Of a DNA stretch of 38,796 nucleotides, positions 8,530-18,325 are shown piece by piece. The position numbers were made by a program, and so were the translations under genes. The DNA is taken from assembly GCA_947589685.1 (NCBI GenBank), contig CANQCN010000010.1:1-38796 (forward strand), given 5' to 3'. Numbering within the stretch: the first letter of the stretch is position 1; each line of letters starts with the position of its first letter. Source of the stretch: an uncultured Clostridia bacterium (GTDB lineage Bacteria > Bacillota > Clostridia > Christensenellales > CAG-314). A model generated the notes under the pieces. It saw only the letters and a program-made list of their open reading frames with translations, made no database searches and was not told the DNA's origin.

Positions 8530-10353
8530 TCAATCCTTGCTCTCGTCACTCGAAGTATCCGTACTCGAAGCTACGGCATTCTCGTCCGTTTGATTGGTCG
8601 CTTGCAATTCGCCCTCCGCTTGCACGGACTCCGCCAAAGACTCTTCCTGCCATTCGACGGAGATCACGGGCAACTTGTCCGTTTTTTCACCGAGCGCGGC
8701 AAGCAGCTTCTCGCGTTCCGCCTGCCACTCCTCGCTGCCCTTGTCCGAGCGACGGTTGAGCGCCACTATCTGCGCTTGAAGCTTGTTGGTGAGTTGATAG
8801 CGGGAGGAAATGAATATTCCCAAGCCGACGATGATTATCGGCAAAAGAATGAACGTCAGTTTGATGGCTACCTGCGCCGCTTCGGGCTGCTGTAACGGCA
8901 TAAGCTGTACAATGCCCGTCTTTCCGACAGTATATTGCCATTTCAGTCCGTTGTATTCAAAAATATCAACCGCGCCCTCGGTGAGTAACGAACTTTGCAA
9001 GCCGTATTGAGCCAACTTGTCAGCTTGCGTTCCCAAAGAAACATAGTCCGTCTCGACATAACCGGCGAGTCCGATAACAAGCGGCGGAATGGCAAGCCCT
9101 ATCGCCTGCGCGGTGGTATTGAGAAAGTTGTTGAGCCCGGAGAAATTGCCCTCGGTACGTTCGCCGAAGTACAGCTCGCCCACGTCGCACACGTCGCCGA
9201 ACGCGCTGTGCGGCACAAACACCGTACCGCCGATACCCAAACCCAACAGCAGACCGAAACAGATAAGCAGCCAATCGGGGGCACCTTCCTTTGTTACAAC
9301 GCTTCCTTTTACAATTTCAACGGCGCCTTCCGCGGGGAGGAATACCATAAACGCAGCCACGACTATCCACACGATAGCGCCCGTGATGTAGGCAAACCGT
9401 TTGGATCTCTTTTTAATGATCCGGAGATATATCGGCAAGGCTATCACCTGCGCCAAAAACATTGCCGCGGCGGCAACCGTCGCAATGGGAAAACGACCGA
9501 GTTCCGTTTCCAACGAAACGCTCACCGTGAGAGAGGAATTGCGTCTCAACACGAAGTCGCACAGCGTAAAGAAGAAGCTGCTCATCACCGCCATGCCGAA
9601 GCTAGCGCACATCTGCATGCCGAGGTGACGGCGATAGGTCGCCATTTTGAGCGGACGAACAAAGTCTTTGATGTCGAACTTGGACTTGACGGCGGGGCTG
9701 ACCACCTGCTCGCGGCTGAACAATGCCGCAACAAGCACCGATAACATGAATATGCCGCCGAAAGTCGCCGCCATGATAATGTAGGACGCGGATCCTTTTT
9801 GCGGGCTTGCGATCATTCCCGGCACAGCCACGCAGATAAGGCTGGACATTATCGAAAAGCCCAGACGCACCGCATTTGTACGGTTGCGCTCGTTGAAGTC
9901 GTCCGTCATCTCGCTGGCGTGCGAGTAGTAGGGAATAAGCACAAAGCTCTGCGCCGTGGCGTACAGCATATACACCAACACCACAAGCAGACACTTAACC
10001 CAATCCTGCGTTGTCACCAAATTCCACGGGAAAAACAGCAAAATAAATCCCACAAGCACCAGCGGCGCAAATATCAGCATAAAGAAACGTCGCTTGCCGA
10101 ACTTGCCCGGACGCTTTGCGTCGGTGATCTTGCCGATAAAGGGGTCGATGATACCGTCCCACACCTTTGTAAGCAGCAAAATGGGCGTAAGATACATCAT
10201 AGGTATGCCCACCACCAACGTGAGGAAGGGCGTAAACAAAAAGTTTATGATGTTGAAGCTGCCGCCGCCGAAAATATCTCCGCAAGCAAATGCGATCTTG
10301 TTGCCGAGACTCACCTTGCCGGGCGCAAGAGGCTTTTTGGTTTTTGCGCTCAT
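8530..10353 (-). CDS. GPH-type (MelB-like) MFS sugar/cation symporter
   Basis: MSAKTKK..GNKIAFACGDIFGGG, TKVWDGIIDPFIGKITDAKRPGKFGKRR; AAGGAGGT SD. Confidence 0.88.
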   Translation of the reverse strand: MSAKTKKPLAPGKVSLGNKIAFACGDIFGGGSFNIINFLFTPFLTLVVGIPMMYLTPILLLTKVWDGIIDPFIGKITDAKRPGKFGKRRFFMLIFAPLVLVGFILLFFPWNLVTTQDWVKCLLVVLVYMLYATAQSFVLIPYYSHASEMTDDFNERNRTNAVRLGFSIMSSLICVAVPGMIASPQKGSASYIIMAATFGGIFMLSVLVAALFSREQVVSPAVKSKFDIKDFVRPLKMATYRRHLGMQMCASFGMAVMSSFFFTLCDFVLRRNSSLTVSVSLETELGRFPIATVAAAAMFLAQVIALPIYLRIIKKRSKRFAYITGAIVWIVVAAFMVFLPAEGAVEIVKGSVVTKEGAPDWLLICFGLLLGLGIGGTVFVPHSAFGDVCDVGELYFGERTEGNFSGLNNFLNTTAQAIGLAIPPLVIGLAGYVETDYVSLGTQADKLAQYGLQSSLLTEGAVDIFEYNGLKWQYTVGKTGIVQLMPLQQPEAAQVAIKLTFILLPIIIVGLGIFISSRYQLTNKLQAQIVALNRRSDKGSEEWQAEREKLLAALGEKTDKLPVISVEWQEESLAESVQAEGELQATNQTDENAVASSTDTSSDESKD

Positions 10354-10407
10354 ATTTACCTCCTTGTCGCACAACGCTAAATTTGCCGCGCCGTGCAAAT
10401 AATATAA

Positions 10408-10452
10408 CAAAAATTGCCGTCAATCGCGCAATATGCTTTGACTGCGGCAATT
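10408..10452 (-). terminator. ychF terminator-like hairpin overlapping the transporter upstream region
   Basis: AAATTGCCGC..GGCAATTT inverted repeat followed on the minus strand by a T-rich tract. Confidence 0.6.
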
Positions 10453-10456
10453 TGCG

Positions 10457-11548
10457 TCAAACATTGAAACGGAACAGCACCACGTCGCCGTCCTTCATTA
10501 CGTAATCCTTGCCCTCGCTGCGCACCTTGCCGTGTTCCTTGGCTTGGTTGTAACCGCCCATTTCCAGCATAGTCTCGTAAGGAACTACTTCGGCGCGAAT
10601 AAAGCCCTTTTCGAAATCGCTGTGTATCTTGCCCGCGGCTTGCGGAGCTTTGGTGCCCTCGGTGATGGTCCAGGCGCGCGTTTCCTTTTCGCCCGCGGTG
10701 AGAAAGCTTATCAAATGCAGCAGCTTGTAGCACTTTTTTACAAGCCGATTGAGACCGCTTTCGCTTATGCCGTAGCTTTCGAGAAACATTTGCTTTTCCT
10801 CGGCGTCCAGCTTGGACAGCTCCTCCTCCACCTTGGCGCAGATGACAAGCGTTTCGGCTTGCTCCTTTGCCGCCTGCCGCTCCACCGCCTCGACAAGCGG
10901 ATTGCCGTCGCTGCCGAGATCCTCTTCGGAAATGTTGGCGGCATATATGACGGGCTTGCTTGTAAGCAAAAACATTTCGTCCACAGCCGCTTGCTCGTCC
11001 TCGTCGAATTGCATAGTGCGCACGGGCTGTTCGCTTTCGAGTCGGGCAAGTATGCGTTTGAGCAGCTCCGCCTCCGTTTTGTACTTTTTTTCGCCCGTTT
11101 TTTGCATAGATACGGCTTTGTTAAGTCGGGCGGTGACAGTCTCGATGTCGGCAAAGATAAGTTCGAGATTGACCGTCTGCATATCGGCGACGGGATCCAC
11201 CTTGTCGGAAACGTGCGTTACGTTGCTGTCCTTAAAACAGCGCACCACATGCACTATCGCGTCCACTTCGCGAATGTGCGAGAGAAATTTGTTGCCCAAG
11301 CCCTCGCCCTTGGACGCGCCCTTTACCAAACCCGCAATATCCACAAAACGCAGATACGTGGGGGTGATCTTTTTGCTGTCGTACAGCGCAGCAAGCTTGT
11401 CGAGCCGTTCGTCGGGAACAGCCACGACGCCCACGTTTGGTTCTATCGTGCAAAAAGGATAATTGGCGATCTCCGCGCCCGCCTGCGTTATCGCGTTGAA
11501 AAGCGTGCTTTTTCCCACATTGGGGAGTCCTACAACTCCAAGTTTCAT
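10457..11548 (-). CDS. ychF: Redox-regulated ATPase / Obg-like GTPase YchF
   Basis: MKLGVVGLPNVGKSTLFNAITQAGAEIANYPFCTIEPNVGVV, FVDIAGLVKGASKGEGLGNKFL; C-terminal TGS domain. Confidence 0.97.
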   Translation of the reverse strand: MKLGVVGLPNVGKSTLFNAITQAGAEIANYPFCTIEPNVGVVAVPDERLDKLAALYDSKKITPTYLRFVDIAGLVKGASKGEGLGNKFLSHIREVDAIVHVVRCFKDSNVTHVSDKVDPVADMQTVNLELIFADIETVTARLNKAVSMQKTGEKKYKTEAELLKRILARLESEQPVRTMQFDEDEQAAVDEMFLLTSKPVIYAANISEEDLGSDGNPLVEAVERQAAKEQAETLVICAKVEEELSKLDAEEKQMFLESYGISESGLNRLVKKCYKLLHLISFLTAGEKETRAWTITEGTKAPQAAGKIHSDFEKGFIRAEVVPYETMLEMGGYNQAKEHGKVRSEGKDYVMKDGDVVLFRFNV

Positions 11549-11675
11549 AATGCCCTCAGTCTAAAATGCGCAAATTTTGCGTAAACTTGTAATGCGCATA
11601 CTTCGACGTAAAAATTCAATCGTGAATTTAATTTTAGCATACTATTTACCAAAAGTAAATAGAAAAAGGACGTGT

Positions 11676-12434
11676 ATGACAGTTTTGCAAAGTATATTTT
11701 TGGGGCTTTTGCAGGGGTTTACGGAGTTTTTGCCCGTATCCAGCAGCGGTCATCTGATGTTGGCGGAACGGCTCTTCGACCTCGAAGCGGGACTGTTTTT
11801 CGACGTTATGCTGCACCTCGGAACGCTGCTTGCCGTGATGATCGCAATGCGCCATTCCCTGTGGCAGACGGTGCGGCATCCGCTTGCCGACAAAAAGCTG
11901 CTGTATCTGACGGTGGCAAGCGTGCCCACCTTTGCGATAGCGTTACTCGTCAAGCTGTTTGTGCCTGAAAAAGTGATGTTTTACGCGCTGCCGGCAGGTT
12001 TTGCGCTGACTGCGGTGCTTATCGTGCTGTCCGACAAGCTTTCAAAGCCTCGGCTGCGTTTGCAGGAGGCGGGCTGGACGAGCGTTATCGTTACGGGTGT
12101 GACGCAGGGCATCGCCGTGTTTCCCGGTCTGTCGCGCAGCGGCAGCACCATTTCCGCGATGAAGCTGTTCGGCATAAACGGCAGCGACGCGGCGGAATTT
12201 TCCTTTTTGCTGTCCATTCCCGTGATACTCGCAAGCGCGGCGGCGGAAGGATGGGAAGCGTTGCACGTTGCCGTCACCGCTCCGTGGTATTGCATTGTTG
12301 TAGGGATAGTCGCCGCGTTTCTTTCGGGGCTTGTGTCCGTTTATATGGTGATGCGCGCAATAAAGACAAAAAGCTGGATATGGTTTGCGGTGTATTTGAT
12401 CGTGCCCTTTACGCTGTCGCTGATAGTGCTGTAA
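11676..12434 (+). CDS. uppP: Undecaprenyl-diphosphatase
   Basis: MTVLQSIFLGLLQGFTEFLPVSSSGHL; FPGLSRSGSTISAMKLFGI. Confidence 0.96.
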   Translation: MTVLQSIFLGLLQGFTEFLPVSSSGHLMLAERLFDLEAGLFFDVMLHLGTLLAVMIAMRHSLWQTVRHPLADKKLLYLTVASVPTFAIALLVKLFVPEKVMFYALPAGFALTAVLIVLSDKLSKPRLRLQEAGWTSVIVTGVTQGIAVFPGLSRSGSTISAMKLFGINGSDAAEFSFLLSIPVILASAAAEGWEALHVAVTAPWYCIVVGIVAAFLSGLVSVYMVMRAIKTKSWIWFAVYLIVPFTLSLIVL

Positions 12435-12483
12435 TTTCCGTCAAGCCCTCAAACAATTGGATTTTTCGCACCCATATGCCGAA

Positions 12484-12517
12484 AACGCACCCCGCAAAGG
12501 GGTGCGTTCAATATTTT
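12484..12517 (+). terminator. uppP terminator
   Basis: AACGCACCCC-GCAAA-GGGGTGCGTT followed by CAATATTTTT. Confidence 0.85.
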
Positions 12518-12602
12518 TGAGAGTTTGACCGCATACAAGCAACTGCCGCGCGACATCAGGATAAACAAAGGCGAACAAGTAAAAATATTGCCGATTAGCA
12601 AT

Positions 12603-12858
12603 GTATTGCGAAGCGTTGTTTCTCGCCTCGCCGCCGAAGAAGCGAGCAAGACGAGGCAAACGAGGCTTGGCGGACGGGAGCGTACAACGATGTACGTGAC
12701 CGACGGCAAACGCAGTTTAACAAAGTATTGCGAAGCGTTGTTTCTCGCCTCGCCGCCGAAGAAGCGAGCAAGACGAGGCAAACGAGGCTTGGCGGACGGG
12801 AGCGTACAAAGATGTACGTGACCGACGACAAACGCAGTTTAACAAAGTATTGCGAAGC
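12603..12858. repeat. 122-bp tandem direct repeat (2 full units plus 12-bp start of a third)
   Basis: GTATTGCGAAGC.. begins at 12603, 12725 and 12847 (exact period 122); two substitutions noted between units. Confidence 0.95.
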
Positions 12859-13740
12859 TTATTCGGCGGCGAGGGGGATGGGACGACGGTCGGCGACAAA
12901 TATAACCCCGATAGTCCCCGGTCCGCAATGCGCTCCTATGACGGGACCGACCGTTTGTTGAACGATCTTTGCGTCGGGGCGTCCTTCGCGTATCATTTGG
13001 GCAAAAAACTCGCTTTCTTCGGGGCAATCGGCGTTCATAATGTAAACGTTGAATTCCGCCCCCGTCAACTCGGAAATGACCCTGTCTGCCATTTTGCGCA
13101 GGGCTTTCTTTTTGCCGGTGATCTTTTCGTACACTTTCAGGCTGCCCTTTTCGTCAATGGTGAGCATGGGTTTCAAGTTGAGCAACGTGCCCGCAAAGGC
13201 GGCAATGCCGGAGAGACGTCCGCCGCGTTTGAGGTGCATAAGGTCGTCCACCACAAAATACACCGCCACGCGGTCGCGAAACGCGGTAAGCTTTTCAATG
13301 ATCTCCTCGTCGCTTGCGCCGCTGTTTTTCAACATTGCGGCGTATTCCATTTGTATGCCCGCGCCCATACAGATAGACTTGGTGTCAAACACCGTACATT
13401 TGCGTTCGGGATACTTGGCGCGCAGTTCCGCAAGCGCAGCTTCGAGGTGGTCGAAGGTGCCGCTCATTGCGTGCGAAAAGCTGACGTAAAGCACGTCCTC
13501 GCCCTTGGCAAAATACGGTTCCAATATCCGTATGTATTCGTCGGGGTTGAGCGCCATGGTTTTGGGTATTTCGCCGCCTCTGACCGCATCGTAAAAGGCG
13601 CGGAAATCGGTGTTTTTGCCCAGATCGTAGTAGTAAACCTTGTCGCCGTAGCTGTACGGCATCGCAATGGAATACAAGCCCAATTCTTCGGCACGCGTGT
13701 ACCACAATTCGCCGTCCGCGTCGCATATCAATACGCTCAT
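12859..13740 (-). CDS. DegV family fatty-acid-binding-like protein
   Basis: YVSFSHAMSGTFDHLEAA, VFDTKSICMGAGIQ, LKRGGRLSGIAAFAGTLLNLKPMLTID. Confidence 0.93.
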   Translation of the reverse strand: MSVLICDADGELWYTRAEELGLYSIAMPYSYGDKVYYYDLGKNTDFRAFYDAVRGGEIPKTMALNPDEYIRILEPYFAKGEDVLYVSFSHAMSGTFDHLEAALAELRAKYPERKCTVFDTKSICMGAGIQMEYAAMLKNSGASDEEIIEKLTAFRDRVAVYFVVDDLMHLKRGGRLSGIAAFAGTLLNLKPMLTIDEKGSLKVYEKITGKKKALRKMADRVISELTGAEFNVYIMNADCPEESEFFAQMIREGRPDAKIVQQTVGPVIGAHCGPGTIGVIFVADRRPIPLAAE

Positions 13741-13818
13741 AATGTTTCTCCTTTACTGTTTTCCGATCGCGTTTGTATCGGAAAATTTTGCACAATGTTG
13801 TTTGATTGGCTTGAAATG

Positions 13819-14412
13819 TTACTGTTTTTTGTCCGACAAGCGTTCGTCGGCGACGTCAGCCACAACAGACACGTCCTCCGTCGAACCGTCGGGAGCGGGC
13901 TCTTGCGCGGCATTTTGCCGTGCTTGTTCTTTTTTTGCCAAATCGTTTGTGTCGACCTTGCCGCGAAACACCACAAACTGCTGCCACAAAAATTCCAAAA
14001 CAAAATTGATGATCATCACGGTGCCCTGCGCGATCGCAAACGCCCCAAAGCCTATGCCCGCAAGCGAGAGTCTCCCTTCCACCGCCGCGATGTACCAGGT
14101 CTGAAACGGATAGAAGGGCACGTAGAACAAAAACGCCAAAAACATTGCCAACGGCACGTTGTTTGCCGCCTTGAAGGTAAATTTGCGGTTGAACGTAAAG
14201 TTCCAGATGACGGACAGCGCCAAGCCGACGGTTTCCGCTATGAAGGAGCTGACGGCTATCTCGTTGATGAAGGTCATTTTTTGTTCGTCGCCCATTACCT
14301 TGACCAGGATCGCTTTAAGCACAAACGAGCTTACTATCTGTATCACTCCCGCCGAAATGGCGAAAAGCGTGTATTTTACTGCCCTGAGCAGCTCTTTTTT
14401 GTTGATTTTCAT
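13819..14412 (-). CDS. GtrA-like family membrane protein
   Basis: FAISAGVIQIVSSFVL.., SVIWNFTFNRKFTF, FVLEFLWQQFVVFR. Confidence 0.88.
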   Translation of the reverse strand: MKINKKELLRAVKYTLFAISAGVIQIVSSFVLKAILVKVMGDEQKMTFINEIAVSSFIAETVGLALSVIWNFTFNRKFTFKAANNVPLAMFLAFLFYVPFYPFQTWYIAAVEGRLSLAGIGFGAFAIAQGTVMIINFVLEFLWQQFVVFRGKVDTNDLAKKEQARQNAAQEPAPDGSTEDVSVVADVADERLSDKKQ

Positions 14413-14424
14413 ACCCGTACCCGC

Positions 14425-15858
14425 TCAGTTCAACCTTGCGATAGACTGTTCGAGACGGCGAAGCGTCTCCTCGCGTCCAAGCAATTCGGCGATCTCGCTG
14501 GCGCCGCCCGGCGTTGCGGCGAGTCCCGTCAGCGCGATACGCGCGGGCCACAGCACCTTGCCGTTTTTTACGCCCAGCTGCTGCGCAAGCTCTATCAGCG
14601 CGCCGTACAGATCGTCATTGTTCCAATGCTCCACGCGGGCGAATTTTTCCTTTACCAAAGGCAACACTTCGCGCGCGGTATCCGCATTTGTTTTTTGCTT
14701 TTGATTGTCGTAAAGAGCGGCGTCGAACGGTCCGAACTCCGTCAGAAAGCGCAGCTTGTCCTCTATCTCCGCAAAGGTTTCGATACGACCTTGTATAAGC
14801 TTGCACACAAGCGCCTTGTCGAAGTTTTTGAGATAGCACTTGTCTATCCAAGGCGAAGCGTAGTCGGCAAAAGCTTCGGGCGACATCTCCTTGATGTAAA
14901 GTGAATTGAGCCAGGCAAGCTTCATCGGGTCGAATATCGACGGGCTTTTGTTTATGCCGCCGATGTCGAACTTGGCAAGCAACTCGTCGAAGCTCATCTT
15001 TTCGCTGTCGTCCTTGGGCGACCAGCCGAGCAACGCTATGTAGTTGATGATCGCCTCTTTTACAAACCCCTTTGCGATGAGATCCTCGTAGCTTGCGTCA
15101 CCGTTGCGTTTGCTCAGCTTGTGCTGCGCGTCTTTCATTATCGGGGGCATGTGAATGTACATTGGGCGTTCCCAACCGAACGCGTCGTAAAGAAGATTGT
15201 ACTTGGGCGTACTGCTGAGATACTCTATGCCGCGCATAACGCAGTTGATAGCCATAAGGTGGTCGTCTATCACGTTGGCGAAATTGTAGGTGGGCATACC
15301 GTCGGACTTGATGAGGATCTGATCCTCCAACTCGCTGTTTTCTATGGTAATGTCGCCGTAAACCGCGTCGTGATACGTTGTGCTGCCCGTTTGGGGCATA
15401 TTTTGACGAATGACAAATTTGTCTCCGCGCGCCAAACGCATGGCTACTTCCTCTTTGGACAAATGCAGACAATGCTTGTCGTAGCGGCGCGCGCCGTTGA
15501 CCGCGGGCAAGCTTTCGAGGCGTTCCTCGCTGCAAAAGCAGTAGTAAGCGTGACCGCTCTCCACCAATTGAAGGGCGTATTTCATATATTCGTCAGCGCG
15601 TTGACTTTGAATATACGGACCGTAATCGCCGCCCACGTCGGGTCCTTCGTCGTAGTCGAGCCCCGTTTCGTGAAGCGTACGGTAAATTATCTCCACCGCC
15701 CCGTCGACATACCGTCCCTGGTCGGTGTCCTCGATGCGCAAAATAAACTTGCCGTTGTTTTTCTTTGCATAAAGGTAGGAGTACAGCGCGGTGCGCAGTC
15801 CGCCTATGTGCAGATAGCCCGTGGGGCTGGGTGCGAATCTTGTGCGTAATTGCGTCAT
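14425..15858 (-). CDS. gltX: Glutamyl-tRNA synthetase
   Basis: RFAPSPTGYLHIGGLRTAL, LRIEDTDQGR, KLSKRNGD (KMSKS-like). Confidence 0.97.
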   Translation of the reverse strand: MTQLRTRFAPSPTGYLHIGGLRTALYSYLYAKKNNGKFILRIEDTDQGRYVDGAVEIIYRTLHETGLDYDEGPDVGGDYGPYIQSQRADEYMKYALQLVESGHAYYCFCSEERLESLPAVNGARRYDKHCLHLSKEEVAMRLARGDKFVIRQNMPQTGSTTYHDAVYGDITIENSELEDQILIKSDGMPTYNFANVIDDHLMAINCVMRGIEYLSSTPKYNLLYDAFGWERPMYIHMPPIMKDAQHKLSKRNGDASYEDLIAKGFVKEAIINYIALLGWSPKDDSEKMSFDELLAKFDIGGINKSPSIFDPMKLAWLNSLYIKEMSPEAFADYASPWIDKCYLKNFDKALVCKLIQGRIETFAEIEDKLRFLTEFGPFDAALYDNQKQKTNADTAREVLPLVKEKFARVEHWNNDDLYGALIELAQQLGVKNGKVLWPARIALTGLAATPGGASEIAELLGREETLRRLEQSIARLN

Positions 15859-15868
15859 AATGACCTCG

Positions 15869-16579
15869 TTATCCGTGTAATTTTTTGTAATTTTGCTGCA
15901 TTGCGGCTATGTCGCCATGCACGTAAAAGCTGTAATAATCGTTGTCGTTGTTGAAAATTATATGTTCCAACAACACCACGTTTATGCTGGCAAGCGCAAA
16001 GTTGAGCTGTTCGGTAAAGCTTATGTCGCTTTCGCTGGGACGACACGCGCCCTTGACGTGACAGTGAAACAACATCACGCCCGCCGCGCCTACGCGTACC
16101 GCCGTGGATACGATCTGCTTTACCTCGACGGGAACATGCTCGTTGCTGACGGAATCGAACACCTCGCGATACATATACTTGGTGGCGTGGTCCAGATACA
16201 CCGCGACTACCCTTTCGTTGTAGCTTTCGGACACAAGCCCGTTTGCATACCGCACGATAGACCGCAGCCCGTCCAAGGACATTCGATTGATCTCGCTGCT
16301 TTTGTAACGGCGCCAAACCTCTTTGAGCATAGCAAGGTTACATGCGGTGACCTCGCTTACGCCGTCTACCGTCATCAATTGCTGCGGCGAAGCGTCCAAC
16401 ACGCCAGCAAGACATCCGAATGCGTCCAGCAGCTTGTGCGCCAGCTTGTTGGTGTCCTTTCGGGGTTGATACTGAAACAACAGCAACTCCAACACCTCGT
16501 GATCCTGAAAGGCAGCCAAGCCTTCTTTCATCATTCTTTCGCGAAGTCGCGCGCGATGTCCGTCGTTTTCGTGAGCCAT
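15869..16579 (-). CDS. radC: RadC/JAB-domain protein
   Basis: HENDGHRARLRERM..; JAMM motif HCHVKGACRPSESD. Confidence 0.92.
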   Translation of the reverse strand: MAHENDGHRARLRERMMKEGLAAFQDHEVLELLLFQYQPRKDTNKLAHKLLDAFGCLAGVLDASPQQLMTVDGVSEVTACNLAMLKEVWRRYKSSEINRMSLDGLRSIVRYANGLVSESYNERVVAVYLDHATKYMYREVFDSVSNEHVPVEVKQIVSTAVRVGAAGVMLFHCHVKGACRPSESDISFTEQLNFALASINVVLLEHIIFNNDNDYYSFYVHGDIAAMQQNYKKLHG

Positions 16580-16741
16580 AGTTTTTTCCTTGAAGTATAG
16601 TGAACGCGACAAAATTTTTGCCGCAAGCCTTTTATATGATAGCACATTATTGTGAATTTGTGTATAATATAAGAAACAAAATTTACGTAAAAACGACTTT
16701 ACCCGCGGCATAGTACGGAAAAGTCGCTTTGAGGAGCAAAA

Positions 16742-18145
16742 ATGACAAAAAAATCATATTCCGTCGGATCGGAAACGGCAACGGGATCGGACGCGCTTGT
16801 GCAAGCGAACGCGTTGTTGGACGAGATGTTTGCGCCCTCCGCCGAAAATTGTTTTGCGGTGGAGGTTTTGAGCAAGGTTTTGCAATTTAACACGGAGAAA
16901 TCCCTACCCGCGCCCGACGCGCCCTTCGGCGAAAACGTAAAAGCGTGCCTGGACTACGTGCTGCAACTTGCGTCGTCCTTCGGCTTGACAGTATACGACT
17001 GCGACGGCTACGCGGGACACGCCGAACTTGTCGGAACGGGCGACGAGGCGTTGGGTATTCTCGGTCACCTTGACGTGGTGCCCGCAAAAGCGGAAGAATG
17101 GATATATCCGCCCTACTCCGCCACGGTAACGGGCGACAAGCTGTATGCGCGCGGCGTTATGGACGACAAAGGTCCAATGATCGCATGTTTGCTTGCGGTA
17201 AAAGCCTTGAAGGACGCGGGCTTTGCGCCCTCCAAAACGGTGCGTTTGATATTCGGCTGCGACGAGGAAAGCGGAATGCAATGCGTGGAACACTACTTTT
17301 CCAAAATGCCCTATCCCACGGTATCCTTTTCTCCCGACGGGGATTTTCCCGTTATCAACCGCGAAAAAGGCATTTATCAATTTGACGTAATATGCGGAAA
17401 ATTGCCAAATGGGGTGCAAATTTCCGCAGGCGAACGCGCAAACGTCGTGCCGTCGCTCTGCGTAGTCACGACGGCGAAACCGCTGGCCGATTGCGGAAAA
17501 CAAACGGTATGCGTCAAAACGTCCGAGGGTTTTACCTACACGTCTACGGGCAAAGCCGCGCACGGCAGCACTCCCGACGAGGGCGTAAACGCAACGCATA
17601 TTTTGCTTAAAGCGCTTGCAAATGCCTATCCCGACAACGAAACCTTGCGCTTTTTGTCCGAAAAAGCGACGGACACAAGCGGAAAGGCGTGGGGGATCGC
17701 GCTGTCCGACAAGGAAAGCGGACGTCTCACATGCAATCTCGGCGTGTTGCGCACCGCGTCGGACGGAACGCTGACGGCGACCGTGGATATTCGCTTCCCC
17801 GTAACCTACGATTGCGCGCAAATGTGCGATCTTCTGCGAGCCAACACCCCCGAAGCGTTCGACATTGTCCCCGCACACATCAGCGAACCGCTGCACGTTC
17901 CCTCCGACAGCGCGTTGGTAACAACTCTTATGGACATATACAATCGCCGTATGGGCGTCAAAATGCAGCCCATTGCAATAGGCGGCGGAACTTACAGCAG
18001 ATGTTTGCCCAATTGCGTGGCTTTCGGTCCGCTGTTTCCCGGCGAAGAACAAACGATACATATGCCTAACGAGTGCGTTTCTTTGAACAACCTGCGCACT
18101 ATGACGGAATTGTATCTCGAAGCCATTTACCGCCTGTCTCGGTGA
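16742..18145 (+). CDS. M20 family dipeptidase, PepV/Sapep-like
   Basis: LGHLDVVPA, YARGVMDDKGP, FGCDEESGM, GGTYSR; GAGGAG SD. Confidence 0.93.
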   Translation: MTKKSYSVGSETATGSDALVQANALLDEMFAPSAENCFAVEVLSKVLQFNTEKSLPAPDAPFGENVKACLDYVLQLASSFGLTVYDCDGYAGHAELVGTGDEALGILGHLDVVPAKAEEWIYPPYSATVTGDKLYARGVMDDKGPMIACLLAVKALKDAGFAPSKTVRLIFGCDEESGMQCVEHYFSKMPYPTVSFSPDGDFPVINREKGIYQFDVICGKLPNGVQISAGERANVVPSLCVVTTAKPLADCGKQTVCVKTSEGFTYTSTGKAAHGSTPDEGVNATHILLKALANAYPDNETLRFLSEKATDTSGKAWGIALSDKESGRLTCNLGVLRTASDGTLTATVDIRFPVTYDCAQMCDLLRANTPEAFDIVPAHISEPLHVPSDSALVTTLMDIYNRRMGVKMQPIAIGGGTYSRCLPNCVAFGPLFPGEEQTIHMPNECVSLNNLRTMTELYLEAIYRLSR

Positions 18146-18263
18146 GGGGCAAAAAAGCAACGGTGAGCCGACAAATAAACAAGTTGCAACAAACGGGCGC
18201 AGTCCAACATATATTCGGACAAAGACGATCGATGAAATACAGTCAAGAACAAGACGATAAAAC

Positions 18264-18299
18264 AAAAGACCGAAGAGCGACAAGCTTTTCGGTCTTTTT
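18264..18299 (+). terminator. Terminator of the PepV-like gene
   Basis: AAAAGACCGAA..TTCGGTCTTTTT. Confidence 0.85.
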
Positions 18300-18325
18300 G
18301 CATAGTATAGGCGCGCTGCGCTGTT

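Noticed and set aside
12850-14904. 684-aa plus-strand ORF
   Set aside because: Antisense to DegV, GtrA and GltX; starts within repeat sequence.
16640-16668. Promoter for the PepV-like gene (TATAAT at 16663)
   Set aside because: Good -10 but the -35 position reads TAGCAC; insufficient to call from sequence alone.
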